Source: JAFAXA01 sp963777325
Lineage (GTDB): Bacteria > Pseudomonadota > Alphaproteobacteria > Acetobacterales > Acetobacteraceae
Direction: 5' to 3'
Length of the DNA stretch: 64,000 bases
Assembly: GCA_963777325.1 (NCBI GenBank)
Contig: CAVZQE010000022.1
Coordinates: 868,001 to 932,000, forward strand
This document shows positions 17,855 through 27,118 of this stretch, piece by piece (position 1 is the stretch's first letter; every line of letters starts with the position of its first letter). Both the position numbers and the translations under genes were made by a program. A model generated the notes under the pieces. That model worked only from the letters and a program-made list of their open reading frames with translations. It was not told the DNA's origin and did not search any database.

Positions 17855-19283
17855 ATGTCCGGCCAAACGCCCGCCCGCGCACCCTGTTCGACAAGATCTG
17901 GGACAGCTCATGTCGTCGAGCAGCTCGATGACGGGACGGCGCTGCTTTATATCGACCGTCACCTCGTCCATGAGGTGACGAGCCCGCAGGCCTTCGAGGG
18001 CCTGCGCATGAGCCGGGCGGCGCGTGCGCCGGCCGGACGCGACCATCGCGGTGGTCGACCACAACGTGCCGACCAGCGACCGCACCGCAAGCCGATCGCA
18101 GGAGCCGGAAAGCCGGCTGCAGATCGAGACGCTGGAGCGCAACGTCCGCGGAGTTCGGCGTGCCGTATTTCCCGCTGCGTTCGACGCGCGCCAGGGCATC
18201 GTCCACATCATCGGCCCGGAGCAGGGGCTTCACCCTGCCGGGCATGACCATCGTCTGCGGCGACAGCCACACCTCCACCCATGGCGCGCTCGGCGCGCTG
18301 GCCTTCGGCATCGGCACCTCCGAGGTCGAGCATGTGCTGGCGACCCAGACCCTGCACGCAGCAGCCGGCCAAGAACATGCGCGTTGCGGTCGAGGGCAGC
18401 TCGCGCCGGGCATCACCGCCAAGGACGTGATGCTGGCGATCATCGGCCGGATCGGCACCGCCGGCGGCACCGGCCATGTCATCGAATACGCCGGCGCGGC
18501 GATCCGCGGCCTCGCATGGCCGGGCGCATGACGATCTGCAACATGTCGATCGAGGCGGGCGCCCGCGCCGGCCTGGTCGCGCCGGACGAGACCACCTTCG
18601 CCTATATCAAGGGCCGGCCGTTCGCGCCGAAGGGCGAGGCGTTGGACCGCGCGGTGGCATACTGGCGCACGCTGCCGTCCGATCCGGGCGCGCAGTACGA
18701 CCGCGAGGTCGTGCTCGATGCCGCGCGGATCGTGCCGCTGGTCACCTGGGGCACCAGCCCCGAGGACGTGGTGCCGATCACCGGCACCGTGCCGGATCCG
18801 GCCGACGGCGACCGACGAGTCGCGGCGCGCGCAGATGCAGCGGATGCTCGACTATATGGGCCTCACGCCCGGCCAGCGCCTGGCCGACGTGCCGGTCGAC
18901 GTGGTGTTCATCGGCTCCTGCACCAATGGCCGCATCGAGGACATCCGCGCCGCGGCCAAGGTCGTCGCGCGGGCCGGCAGGTCGCGGCCGGCGTGCGGGC
19001 CATGGTCGTGCCCGGCTCGGGCCTGGTGAAGCAGCAGGCCGAGGCCGGAAGGGCTGGACCGCATCTTCCGCGACGCCGGCTTCGAATGGCGCGAGGCGGG
19101 CTGCTCGATGTGCCTGGGCATGAACCCCGACAAGCTACGCCGGGCGAGCGCTGCGCCTCGACCTCCAACCGCAATTTCGAGGGCCGCCAGGGGCCGGGCG
19201 GCCGCACGCATCTGCTGAGCCCGGCGATGGCGGCCGCCGCCGCGGTGACCGGCCACCTCACCGATGTCAGGGAGCTGGTCTGA
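17855..19283 (+). pseudogene. leuC: 3-isopropylmalate dehydratase large subunit, frameshifted
   Basis: LeuC with LeuD isomerises 2- to 3-isopropylmalate in leucine synthesis and carries a 4Fe-4S cluster. Pieces in alternating frames give LDDGTALLYIDRHLVHEVTSPQAFEGL, GMTIVCGDSHTSTHGALGALAFGIGTSE (first cluster Cys), NMSIEAGARAGLVAPDETTF, VFIGSCTNGRIEDIR and CSMCLGMN (the other cluster Cys). All three Cys ligands are present. At least eight indels interrupt it, usually loss of one base from CC or GG, as in GAGGGCAGCTC for GAG GGC CAG CTC. It is very probably intact in the organism. Confidence 0.8.
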
Positions 19284-19290
19284 GAGAGCG

Positions 19291-19915
19291 ATGGAGCCGT
19301 TCACCACGCTGACGGCGATCGCGGCGCCGCTGCCGGAAGCCAATATCGACACCGACAAGATCATCCCGGCGCGCTTCCTCAAGACGATCAAGCGTTCCGG
19401 GCTGGGCGTGAACCTGTTCGACGCGATGCGCTACGAGGACGGCGCGAGACGCCGGATTTCGTGCTGAACCGCGAGCCGTACCGGCAGGCGCGGCATCCTG
19501 ATCGCGCATCGAGAATTTCGGCTGCGGCTCGTCGCGCGAGCATGCGCCCTGGGCGCTGCTGGATTTCGGCATCCGCTGCATCATCGCGCCGTCTTTCGCC
19601 GACATCTTCTACAACAACTGCTTCAAGAACGGCATGCTGCCGATCGTGCCTGCCGCGCGAGATCTGCGAGCAGCTGATGCGAGGACGCGCGCGATGGGCG
19701 GCAATGCGCGGCTGACGGTGGATCTCGAGCGCCAGGTGGTCGTGCGTCCGGACGGCGAGGAGATCGCCTTCGAGATCGACCCGCTGCGCAGGCATCTGCT
19801 GCTGAAAGGTCTCGACGATATCGGCCAGACGCTGCAGCGCGCCGACGCGATCGACCGCTTCGAGCAGAAGCGGGCGTCGGAGCAGTCCTGGATGCCGGCG
19901 ATTTCCGTCGCCTGA
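19291..19915 (+). pseudogene. leuD: 3-isopropylmalate dehydratase small subunit, frameshifted
   Basis: LeuD is the small swivelling subunit that pairs with LeuC. The start at 19291 gives MEPFTTLTAIAAPLPEANID, then TDKIIPARFLKTIKRSGLG; after a shift near 19,450 come FGCGSSREHAPWALLDFGIRCIIAPSFADIFYNNCFKNGMLP and a C-terminal frame ending DAIDRFEQKRASEQSWMP. The joined length of about 207 aa is normal. It begins 7 bases after leuC, preceded by GAGAGAG. Indels near 19,450, 19,500 and 19,660-19,690 are consistent with the local error pattern. Confidence 0.8.
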
Positions 19916-19948
19916 GCGTCCTGCATTTCACCGCATCGGGAAACGATC

Positions 19949-21055
19949 ATGGCCTCCAACAAGAAACTGCTGGTTCTGCCCGGTGACGGCATCGGCCCGG
20001 AGGTGGTGCGCGAGGTCGGGCGCGTGGTCGGCTGGCTGTCGCGCAGGCGCGGTCATTTCGACGTCACCGAGGATCTCGGTCGGCGGCGCCTCGATCGAGG
20101 CGCACGGCGTGCCGATCCGCCCCGAGGTGGTCGCAGGCGCGCCAGGCGCGGATGCGGTGCTGTTCGGCGCCGTCGGCGGGCCGCAATGGGACATGTCGGC
20201 TTCGACTGCGGCCCGAGCTGGCGATCCTGACGCTGCGCAAGGAGCTCGGCCTGTTCGCCAATCTGCGCCCGGCCGTGGTGCTCGATCCGCTGGTCGATGC
20301 CAGCACGCTGAAGCCCGAGGTGGTGCGCGGGCTCGACATCATGATCGTGCGCGAGACGGTGGGCGGGATCTATTTCGGCGCGCCGCGCGGCATCGAGACG
20401 CTGCCGGACGGCAACCAGGCGCGGCATCAACACCGAGGTCTACACGACGCGCGAGATCGAGCGCGTGGCGCGCGTCGCATTCGATCTCGCGCGCAAGCGG
20501 CGGGGCGCGGTGTGCTCGGTCGAGAAGAGCAACGTGATGGAAAGCGGGCTGCTCTGGCGCGAGGTGGTGACCGCGCTGGGCGCGCGCGAATACCCGGACG
20601 TCGACCTGTCGCACATGCTCGCGGACAACTGCGCCATGCAGCTGGTGCGCAACCCGCGCCAGTTCGACGTGATCGTGACCGGCAACCTGTTCGGCGACCT
20701 GCTGTCGGATCTGGCGGCGATGCTGACCGGCAGCCTCGGCATGCTGCCTTCCGCGACGCTGGGTGCCTGGACGCGTTCGGCCGCCGCCGGCGCTGTACGA
20801 GCCGATCCACGGCAGCGCGCCGGACATCGCGGGCAAGGGGCTCGCCAATCCGCTGGCGCAGATCCTGAGCTTCGCGATGCTGCTGCGCTATTCGTTTGAT
20901 CTCGAGGACGAGGCGCGCACCATCGAGGATGCCTGCACCCGCGTGCTGGCCAGCGGCCTGCGCACGGCCGACATCATGGGCCCCGGCATGGCCCGTGTCG
21001 GCACCAGGTGATGGGCGAGGCGGTGCAGCGCGAGCTCGAGAAGATCGCCACCTGA
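19949..21055 (+). pseudogene. leuB: 3-isopropylmalate dehydrogenase, frameshifted
   Basis: LeuB oxidatively decarboxylates 3-isopropylmalate with NAD. It starts MASNKKLLVLPGDGIGPEVV and continues in shifting frames through LRKELGLFANLRPAVV, IMIVRETVGGIYFG, SVEKSNVMESGLLWREVV, HMLADNCAMQLVRNPRQFDVIVTGNLFGDLLSDLAAML and YEPIHGSAPDIAGKGLANPLAQILS, ending MGEAVQRELEKIAT at TGA 21053-21055. All substrate-binding arginines and the Asp cluster can be traced. About seven indels interrupt it. It completes the leuC-leuD-leuB set and lies about 160 bases before tRNA-Arg. Confidence 0.8.
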
Positions 21056-21119
21056 GCGCCTCCCGGGGCAACCCGCCGATTTCCGCAAAGGGGATTGCGA
21101 TTTCTTTGGTTGTGCGTCT

Positions 21120-21180
21120 CTGGTTCCTCTCCTCCCTCTTCCTCCCCCCCCTCCCTCCCCCCCCCCCCCCGCCCCTTGCG
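21120..21180. repeat. Polypyrimidine (C/T) tract
   Basis: Roughly 60 bases between leuB and tRNA-Arg are almost only C and T, including one run of 14 C and others of 7-8. It begins gradually after GTGCGTCTCTGG. It could be a genuine slippery tract, or base-calling collapse as suspected for the T/G region at 32.6 kb. Confidence 0.7.
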
Positions 21181-21216
21181 AGGCGTTCCACCATCCGCTA
21201 GACCCCGCCCGCGGTT

Positions 21217-21294
21217 GCGCCCGTAGCTCAATTGGATAGAGCACCAGACTACGGATTTGGGGGTCGGGAGTTCGAATTCTCTTCGGGCGCGCCA
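21217..21294 (+). tRNA. tRNA-Arg (anticodon ACG)
   Basis: The cloverleaf has acceptor stem GCGCCCG/CGGGCGC, D arm GCTC-AATTGGATA-GAGC, anticodon stem CCAGA/TTTGG with loop CTACGGA (anticodon ACG), a 5-base variable loop, T stem GGGAG/CTCTT, discriminator G and an encoded CCA. The T loop has eight bases (TTCGAATT) instead of the invariant seven, so the gene is 78 nt with CCA instead of 77. That extra T is most simply one more single-base error in this block. Confidence 0.9.
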
Positions 21295-21385
21295 GCCGCT
21301 TCTGCATGTCTCCAGGATTTACTGCGCGGCGGGACACGCTCCGGGCGCGGCTGGCTCGTGCAGGTGATCGGCCCGGCACCTGACC

Positions 21386-21417
21386 GGGCGGGCGAGCGCG
21401 GCCGCGCTCGCCCGCCC
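21386..21417. terminator. Perfect 32-bp palindrome downstream of tRNA-Arg
   Basis: The sequence starting GGGCGGGCGAGCGCGG is followed immediately by its exact reverse complement, giving a 16+16 base palindrome with no spacer. As RNA it would form a very stable stem. No T-tract follows (ATTCATG), so termination would have to be non-canonical. It lies 92 bases after the tRNA and about 180 bases before the aldo/keto reductase gene. Confidence 0.5.
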
Positions 21418-21498
21418 ATTCATGAGCGCGCGATATGACTTCATGCGGTCTCTTCCGGACTAATCGCCGGAGAGCGAACCGCCTATCTCCTGCGCGAA

Positions 21499-21554
21499 CC
21501 AAACGGGAGCGCCTTGCGGGGCGCTGCCAAACGGGAGCGCCTTGCGGGGTGCTG
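21499..21554 (+). repeat. Two tandem 28-bp repeats in the leader of the aldo/keto reductase gene
   Basis: Two directly adjoining 28-bp copies (21499-21526 and 21527-21554) differ by one base (C or T near the 3' end). Each contains GCGCC-TTGCGG-GGCGC or its G-T wobble version, so each can fold into a small hairpin. The second copy ends directly at the AAGGAG ribosome-binding site (21555-21560). Confidence 0.65.
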
Positions 21555-21565
21555 AAGGAGCAACA

Positions 21566-22564
21566 ATGCAGACAAGAGTTCTTGGAAAGAGCGGCCTCGA
21601 GGTTTCGGCCATCGGCCTCGGCTGCATGGGGCTGAGCTTCGGCTACGGCCCGCCGTCGACAAGGAGGAGGGCATCGCGCTGATCCGCGCGGCGGTGGAGC
21701 GCGGCGTGACCTTCTTCGATACGGCCGAAGTCTATGGCCCGTTCACCAACGAGGAACTGGTGGGCGAGGCGCTGGCGCCGTTCCGCGACCAGGTGGTGAT
21801 CGCCACCAAGTTCGGCTTCGACGATCGATCCCGAGACGCGGCAAGCAGGCCGGCCTGGACAGCCGGCCCGAGCACATCCGCGAGGTGGCGGAGGCTCGCT
21901 AAGCGGCTGCGGCGTCGACGTGATCGATCTGTTCTACCAGCACCGCGTCGACCCGAACGTGCCGATCGAGGATGTGGCCGGCGCGGTCAAGGACCTGATC
22001 GCGCGAGGGCAAGGTCAAGCATTTCGGCCTGTCGGAGCCGGGCGCGCAGACCATCCGCCGCGCCCATGCGGTGCAGCCGGTCACGGCGCTGCAGAGCGAA
22101 TATTCGCTGTGGTGGCGCGGGCCGGAAACCACGGAATCCTGGCGGCGTGCGAGGAACTGGGCATCGGCTTCGTGCCCTACAGCCCGCTGGGCAAGGGATT
22201 CCTGACCGGCGCGATCGACGCAGGACACGAAGTTCGACGAAGGCGACTTCCGCAGCAGCGCTGCCGCGCTTCACGCCGGAGGCGATGGCGAAGAACCAGG
22301 CCCTGGTCGATCTGCTCGAAGCGGATCGCCGAGCGAAAAGAACGCCACGCCGGCGCAGATCGCGCTGGCCTGGCTGCTGGCGCAGAAGCCCTGGATCGTG
22401 CCGATCCCCGGCACCACCAAGCTGCACCGGCTGGAAGAGAATCTCGGCGCGGCGGACATCGAGCTGACCGCCGGCGACCTGGCGGAGATCGAGCCGCGGC
22501 GGCCGACAATCCGGTCGAGGGCGAGCGCTACCCGGCGCAGCTCCTAGCGACCACCGGCCGCTGA
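21566..22564 (+). pseudogene. Aldo/keto reductase, frameshifted
   Basis: This is an NADPH-dependent (alpha/beta)8-barrel reductase of the YakC/AKR13-like type that reduces aldehydes or ketones in the cytoplasm. Visible in successive frames are LGKSGLEVSAIGLGCMGLSF, GVTFFDTAEVYGPFTNEELVG (catalytic Asp and Tyr), VVIATKFGF (catalytic Lys), DVIDLFYQHRVDPNVPIEDV (catalytic His), KHFGLSEPGAQTIRRAHAV, GIGFVPYSPLGKGFLTG and WIVPIPGTTKLHRLEENLGA. The start follows AAGGAG. About seven indels break it; the joined product would be about 330 aa, the usual length. Catalytic residues are retained, so the organism probably has a working copy. Confidence 0.75.
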
Positions 22565-22580
22565 TAAGCGGTTCGTCGGC

Positions 22581-23486
22581 GTGAACGGCATCCTGTTCCG
22601 TCCGGCCCGCACAGGAGCCGTGCGGGCAATGCCGGCCCGGACGACAGCCGAGGCCGGTCGTCACGGCTTGCCCGTGCTCGCGATCCTGAGCGCGCTGCTG
22701 GGTTTCGCGTCGATTTCGACCGACCTCTATCTGCCGGCCATGCCTGACAATGGCCGCTCGCTCGGCGTGGGCGCGGGTATGATCGAGTGGACCATCTCGG
22801 GTATCTGATCGGCTTCAGCCTGGGCCAGCTGCTGTGGGGTCCGATCGGCGACCGTCTCGGCCGCCGGCTGCCGGTGGCTGGCGGGCTCGTTTTGTTCGTG
22901 ATCGGCTCGGCCGGCTGCGCGCTGGCCGGCAGCGCCGGGGACGATGATCGGCTGGCGGGTCGTGCAGGCGGTCGGGGCCTCGGCCGGCGTGGTGCTTGCG
23001 CGGGCGATGGTGCGTGACCCCTACGAAGGCGACCGCGCGGCGCAGAGTCTGTCCACGTTGATGACGGTCATGGCCATAGCGCCCCTGCTCGGGCCGATCG
23101 TGGGCGGTCAGATTCTGGCCCTTGCCGGATGGCGTGCGATCTTCTGGACGCTGGTCGGCGTCGGCATCCCACCCTCGCGGCCGTGATGACACTGCCCGAG
23201 ACCCTGCCGGCCGAGCGCCGCGACCCGAAACCACTGGGCCGGGCGCTTGCCGGCTACGGCGATCTGCTGCGCCATCGCCGGCTGCTCGGCTATGCGGGTG
23301 CAGGCGGCTTCTTCTACGGCGGCATTTTCGTGTACGTCGCAGGCACGCCGTTCGCCTATATCGCCTATTACCACGTGCCGCCCGGCTCTACGGCCTGCTG
23401 TTCGCCGTCGGCATCATGGCGACAAATCTGCTGAACGCCCGGCTGGTGCGCCGCTTGAGGCTCGGCGAATTGGTCGCTGATCTCTA
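22581..23486 (+). pseudogene. Bcr/CflA-type multidrug MFS transporter, frameshifted and 3'-truncated
   Basis: This is an inner-membrane drug/H+ antiporter of the major facilitator superfamily. It shows SALLGFASISTDLYLPAMP (TM1, with the family D-x-Y-L-P-A), GFSLGQLLWGPIGDRLGRR (the MFS motif A loop), VVQAVGASAGVVLARAMVRDPY, LGPIVGGQILALAGWRAIFWTLV, then FVYVAGTPFAYIAYYHV and LLFAVGIMATNLLNARLVRRL. Indels occur about every 150 bases. After roughly residue 300 (near 23486) similarity ends, and about 100 residues (the last three helices) are missing. The break coincides with the end of the frameshift-dense block. Confidence 0.7.
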
Positions 23487-23821
23487 TGATCCGAACTGTC
23501 GCCGCCCCTCGGCCACGTTCACGCTCTTGCTGGACGCGTTGCGGCATCGCGCTTAGACCTGTTCCAACGCTCCGTCGTGCCTGGGTCAGCTCACGGATGG
23601 CATCGCAGCCAGGAACTGTCTTTCTGTTGCCGTTCGACCGCCATTTTGACACGGCTAGATAAGTTTTCAGGCGCTTACTGGCGCTCTCGCCCGTCAAGTG
23701 TAACAATGCCGCCGGCTCGATCACCGTCTCCTGGATCAATAATGCAACGTTCGTGCCTTCTGGTTCCCGCACGGTCCGGGCCGCGGTTCCCCTTGTCTGC
23801 AGCGGGCGCATCGCCAACGCG

Positions 23822-25420
23822 ATGACCGCAACCGTCGCCCGCCCGGTCCGTCCCGTCACCGCGGAAAGGATCGTCGCAGCCGCTTGCCTGACGACGCTGC
23901 TCGCGACGATCGGGATCGTCCTGTTCACCGCGCTCCGCACGCCCCTGAAGGACGATGTCGCCTGGCTGCTCTACATCGCGGGCCGATGGCTCGGCGGGCA
24001 GAAGGTCTACGTTGATCTGATGGAGGTGATTCCGCCGCTCATCGTCTGGATTTCGGCCGCCCCCGAGTGGCTGGCCGAGTGGTCCGGTTTTTCGGGCAAG
24101 CAGATCGCGCTGCCGCTCTTCACTGGCTTCGTGCTCGGCTCGGCGCTGGTTTCGGCTGTCCTGCTCCGGCGGCTCGCGCCGCTGTTCGAGAACAGGCTCG
24201 CCGTATTCTCGGCCGCGGGCGTGGTGCTGATCGGTGTCGCTGGCCCCGAACTCGGGCAACGCGAGCACCTGCTGATCGCCGCCATGCTGCCCTATCTCTG
24301 CCTTTTCGCCCGCTCGCTCGAGCGGGTGCCCACGCGAACATGGACGTGCATCGGCGCCGGAATGCTGGCGGGCCTCGGCTGCGCGCTGAAGCCCCGCTAC
24401 GGCCTCGTCCTCGGACTGCTCGAAGGCCTCGCGCTGGCCTGGGGGCTGCGGCCCTGGCGCAGCATGCCGATCAGCGCCGCCGCAACCATCGCCGCCTATG
24501 TCGCGTCCGTGCTGGTCATCTATCCGGCCTACATCGCGCGCGCGGTGCCGCTGGCGATCGCCCTTTATGGCGCGACCGACACCCCGCTCCGGGACATGGT
24601 CTGGGACAATGTTCCGGTTATGCTCGGAGAAGCGGCGGTGCTGCTGCTCTACTGGACCACGCGGCGGCAGCGGCGCGAATTGAGCCTCGTGCTGACGCTC
24701 GGGGCGTTCGCCATTGGCTCGACCCTCGTCTGCTTCCTGGACGGCAAGAACTGGTTCTACCATCGTCTGCCGGCGACCATCGCGACCGTGCTCGCCCTGC
24801 TGATCTGGGCGGCCGGCACCTTGGCCCGCTCTCCGGCCGAGCGACGCCGGCACGCCGTACCGCTGCTCCTGGTCGCGGCCGCCTGTTCGGTGTTCGGGGT
24901 CGCCGCCGCGCAGCGGCTGATGCCGCAGGTCGAGCTGGCGTGCTCGCCCGGGCTTTCGACCGAGGCCCGGGTCGAGCGCCTGATCCGGCGGGAGCGGGCG
25001 AAGACCTACGTCGCCTTCTCGGAATGGATCGCGCTCGGATTTCCGGTCGTGAACAACACGGGCGTGGTCTGGGCGTCGCGCTTCGACTCGATGTGGGCGC
25101 TCAAGGGCGAATTGTGGCGCACCCGCTTCGATCCCGCGGCCAGCAAGGAATGGCCGGTCGGACGCTGGGTCGCGCGGGACTTCGTCGCCGGATGTCCGGA
25201 CCTCGTCGTCGTGGACACGCGGGAGGAGCTGAACTACATCGTGATCCTCAGCCGCTCCGATCCCCGCTTCGCGCAGGCCTGGTCGCAATACCGGCAGATC
25301 GCCGCCTTCGATGGATTGCGGGTGTATAAGCATCGCGGCGCGCAGCACTGCACCGGGCGGCTCAAGGTGATGCAGGCCGAGATCGATCCGGGCAAGCCGG
25401 CGGCTTCGGCGCAGCCTTGA
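23822..25420 (+). CDS. Polytopic membrane protein, probable GT-C glycosyltransferase
   Basis: The product is 532 aa, with about ten hydrophobic segments followed by a soluble C-terminal domain. After the first membrane helix comes LKDDVAWLLYIAGRWLGGQKVYVDL; an acidic pair (DD) in the first external loop is typical of GT-C enzymes that transfer sugars from polyprenyl-phosphate donors. The C-terminal part (from about residue 400: FSEWIALGFPVVNNTGVVWASRFDSMW) is predicted periplasmic. The ATG at 23822 is chosen because the protein-like sequence starts there; a GTG at 23753 would add 23 residues. The frame is intact, the first clean long gene after the error-rich block. The precise sugar or acceptor is unknown. 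Confidence 0.7.
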   Translation: MTATVARPVRPVTAERIVAAACLTTLLATIGIVLFTALRTPLKDDVAWLLYIAGRWLGGQKVYVDLMEVIPPLIVWISAAPEWLAEWSGFSGKQIALPLFTGFVLGSALVSAVLLRRLAPLFENRLAVFSAAGVVLIGVAGPELGQREHLLIAAMLPYLCLFARSLERVPTRTWTCIGAGMLAGLGCALKPRYGLVLGLLEGLALAWGLRPWRSMPISAAATIAAYVASVLVIYPAYIARAVPLAIALYGATDTPLRDMVWDNVPVMLGEAAVLLLYWTTRRQRRELSLVLTLGAFAIGSTLVCFLDGKNWFYHRLPATIATVLALLIWAAGTLARSPAERRRHAVPLLLVAAACSVFGVAAAQRLMPQVELACSPGLSTEARVERLIRRERAKTYVAFSEWIALGFPVVNNTGVVWASRFDSMWALKGELWRTRFDPAASKEWPVGRWVARDFVAGCPDLVVVDTREELNYIVILSRSDPRFAQAWSQYRQIAAFDGLRVYKHRGAQHCTGRLKVMQAEIDPGKPAASAQP

Positions 25421-25457
25421 CGTCCCCCGTTCGCGGTCCGCGCCGTTCCCGTTAACG

Positions 25458-25476
25458 CCTTCCTAAATTTGGAAGG
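25458..25476. repeat. Inverted repeat CCTTCC-N7-GGAAGG
   Basis: CCTTCC (25458-25463), TAAATTT, GGAAGG (25471-25476), located 38 bases after the membrane-protein gene and 75 before the desaturase start. The AT-only spacer and palindromic arms suit either an operator or a weak terminator. Confidence 0.4.
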
Positions 25477-25550
25477 TAAGTTCCTGGCGTCCGGCTTGCA
25501 GGACGCTTGGTTTGCCATTCAAAACGATTGGTGCCGGGGGAGCCTGAGCG

Positions 25551-26596
25551 ATGTCGGCCGATTTCCATCTGACCGGCGTGCTTTCGCGGATTGCGCACCA
25601 CCTGTTCGGTTCGACGCGCCGATCGGGCTCGCTTCCTACCTTCTGGTTCCTTTAGGCGCGTGGCTGGCCTATCGCCAGCAATCGGCGCGGGACGCCGAGC
25701 GGCGCAGCGTCGGAGCGTTCGTGCGCTATTGCCTGCCGCTTAGCGTGATCACCAGCCGGTCCTGCCGGATCGACCTCGTCTACGTGGTGATCAAGCACTT
25801 CGTGAATGCGTGGCTGATGGCGCCCATCCTCGTCAGCAGCGTCGCGGTCGCGAACCTCACGCATGGCTGGCTGGAGGCGTCCTGCGGACCGCGCCCCGAA
25901 GCGACTCCGGGTCCGGTCCTGCTGCTAGGCCTCGCTGCGATCTGCGTGCTGGCGCAGGACTTCACGCAATTTCTGATCCATCACGGGCACCACAAGTACA
26001 AGACGCTCTGGGACGTCCACAAGGTCCACCACTCGTCCGAGACGCTGACGTTCGGACTGAGCGTGAAGCGCACGCATATGATCGAGGAGGCGATCAATCT
26101 CTCCGCAACCTCGACCGCGCTTGGCCTGCTGATCGGCGGATGCTCCTACGCGCTCGGGATCGCGATGTGGCGAAGCGAGATGATGGGCCTGGATAGCTGG
26201 TTCCTTCTCAGCCTTTTCAGCTTCTGGCACCTGCGGCATTCGCACATGAGCCTGTCCTACGGATGGCTCGAACACATCCTGCAAAGCCCGGCCCAGCATC
26301 AGCTGCATCACAGCCTCGAGCGAGAGCACTGGGACCGCAATTTCGGACTGCTGTTCTCGTTCTGGGACAAGCTGTTCGGCTGTTTCCTCAGAAGCGTCGA
26401 TCCGCGCACCTTCAGGCTCGGCCTGCCGCCGGCGGCGCGTCGCGGCTATGACAGCGTGCTGGAGCTCTATGTCACGCCCTTCTTCAAGATCGGCGAGACG
26501 GTGATCCGCGCCTGCAACGCTGATGCCGCCCCGGCGCGGCCTATAGCACCCAGTGCAGATCGTAGCGCGTCTCGCACAGCGCATTGCGCACCGTGA
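25551..26596 (+). pseudogene. Sterol desaturase / fatty acid hydroxylase family protein, one frameshift near the start
   Basis: This is a di-iron membrane enzyme that hydroxylates or desaturates lipids. Histidine boxes are clear: HHGHHK, HKVHHSSE, HSHMS and HQLHHS. Hydrophobic helices flank them (APIGLASYLLVPLGAWLAY, LVSSVAVANL, LLLGLAAICVLAQDF). The N-terminus MSADFHLTGVLSRIAHHLFG begins at the ATG at 25551, behind GGGGGAG, but is one base out of frame with the rest; the shift lies near 25,612. The stop at 26594-26596 overlaps the 3' end of the lipoprotein gene on the other strand by 56 bases. The substrate is unknown. Confidence 0.75.
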
Positions 26597-26940
26597 ACAC
26601 CAGCCGGCCATCGGCGAGCTTGCCGTTCAGGGACGTATCGTGCGTCACCGTGCGGATGGTGCCGTCCGGCTGCACCGGGGTGATGAAGATGGTGGTCGGC
26701 GTAAGCGCGAAGTTCAGGGTACGGTCGCCGATTTCGACCGTGCCGAACCGCTCCTTCGGGCAGATCGCGGACTGCGCGACGATCATGGTCGCGCTACCCT
26801 TGTAGATGCCGTCGATCTGGTCGAGCTCGATCAGCGGGAAGTTGCGGGTCGCGTGCCGTGGTGTCCTGCTTCCGGTCGTGCATCATGCCGCAGCCGCACA
26901 GACCGAAGAGGGCAAGCAGGATCAGAACGCGCTTGGACAA
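26541..26940 (-). pseudogene. Small lipoprotein of unknown function, one frameshift
   Basis: From a TTG start at 26940 (GGGAG six bases upstream) the product begins LSKRVLILLALFGLCGCGMM, a lipoprotein signal with lipobox L-C-G-C. A shift near 26,860 then joins TRNFPLIELDQIDGIYKGSA to the clean frame MIVAQSAICPKERFGTVEIG, rich in beta-strand-like segments, ending YDLHWVL. The joined length is about 133 aa, with a mature domain of about 115 aa bearing two cysteines besides the lipid-modified one. The family was not recognised. It overlaps the desaturase 3' end on the opposite strand. Confidence 0.6.
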
Positions 26941-27118
26941 GGATGACTCCCGCGAGCTTGAGGGCGCGGCCATACAAGACGAAAGCCGGCGCCGCCGCAA
27001 TCGCGCAAGCCAGCCGTGTGCGCCAGGGAAGCCCGGAGAAGCCGGGCTCGATTGCCGAACGGAATCCCGTCCTCTACGGTCCCGCCCCGGCCATCCGACA
27101 CCAGAGCGAAGCGCGACC

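Noticed and set aside
21499..21554. Two 28-bp direct repeats as a CRISPR remnant
   Set aside because: The copies adjoin without a spacer, there are only two, and no cas genes are present.
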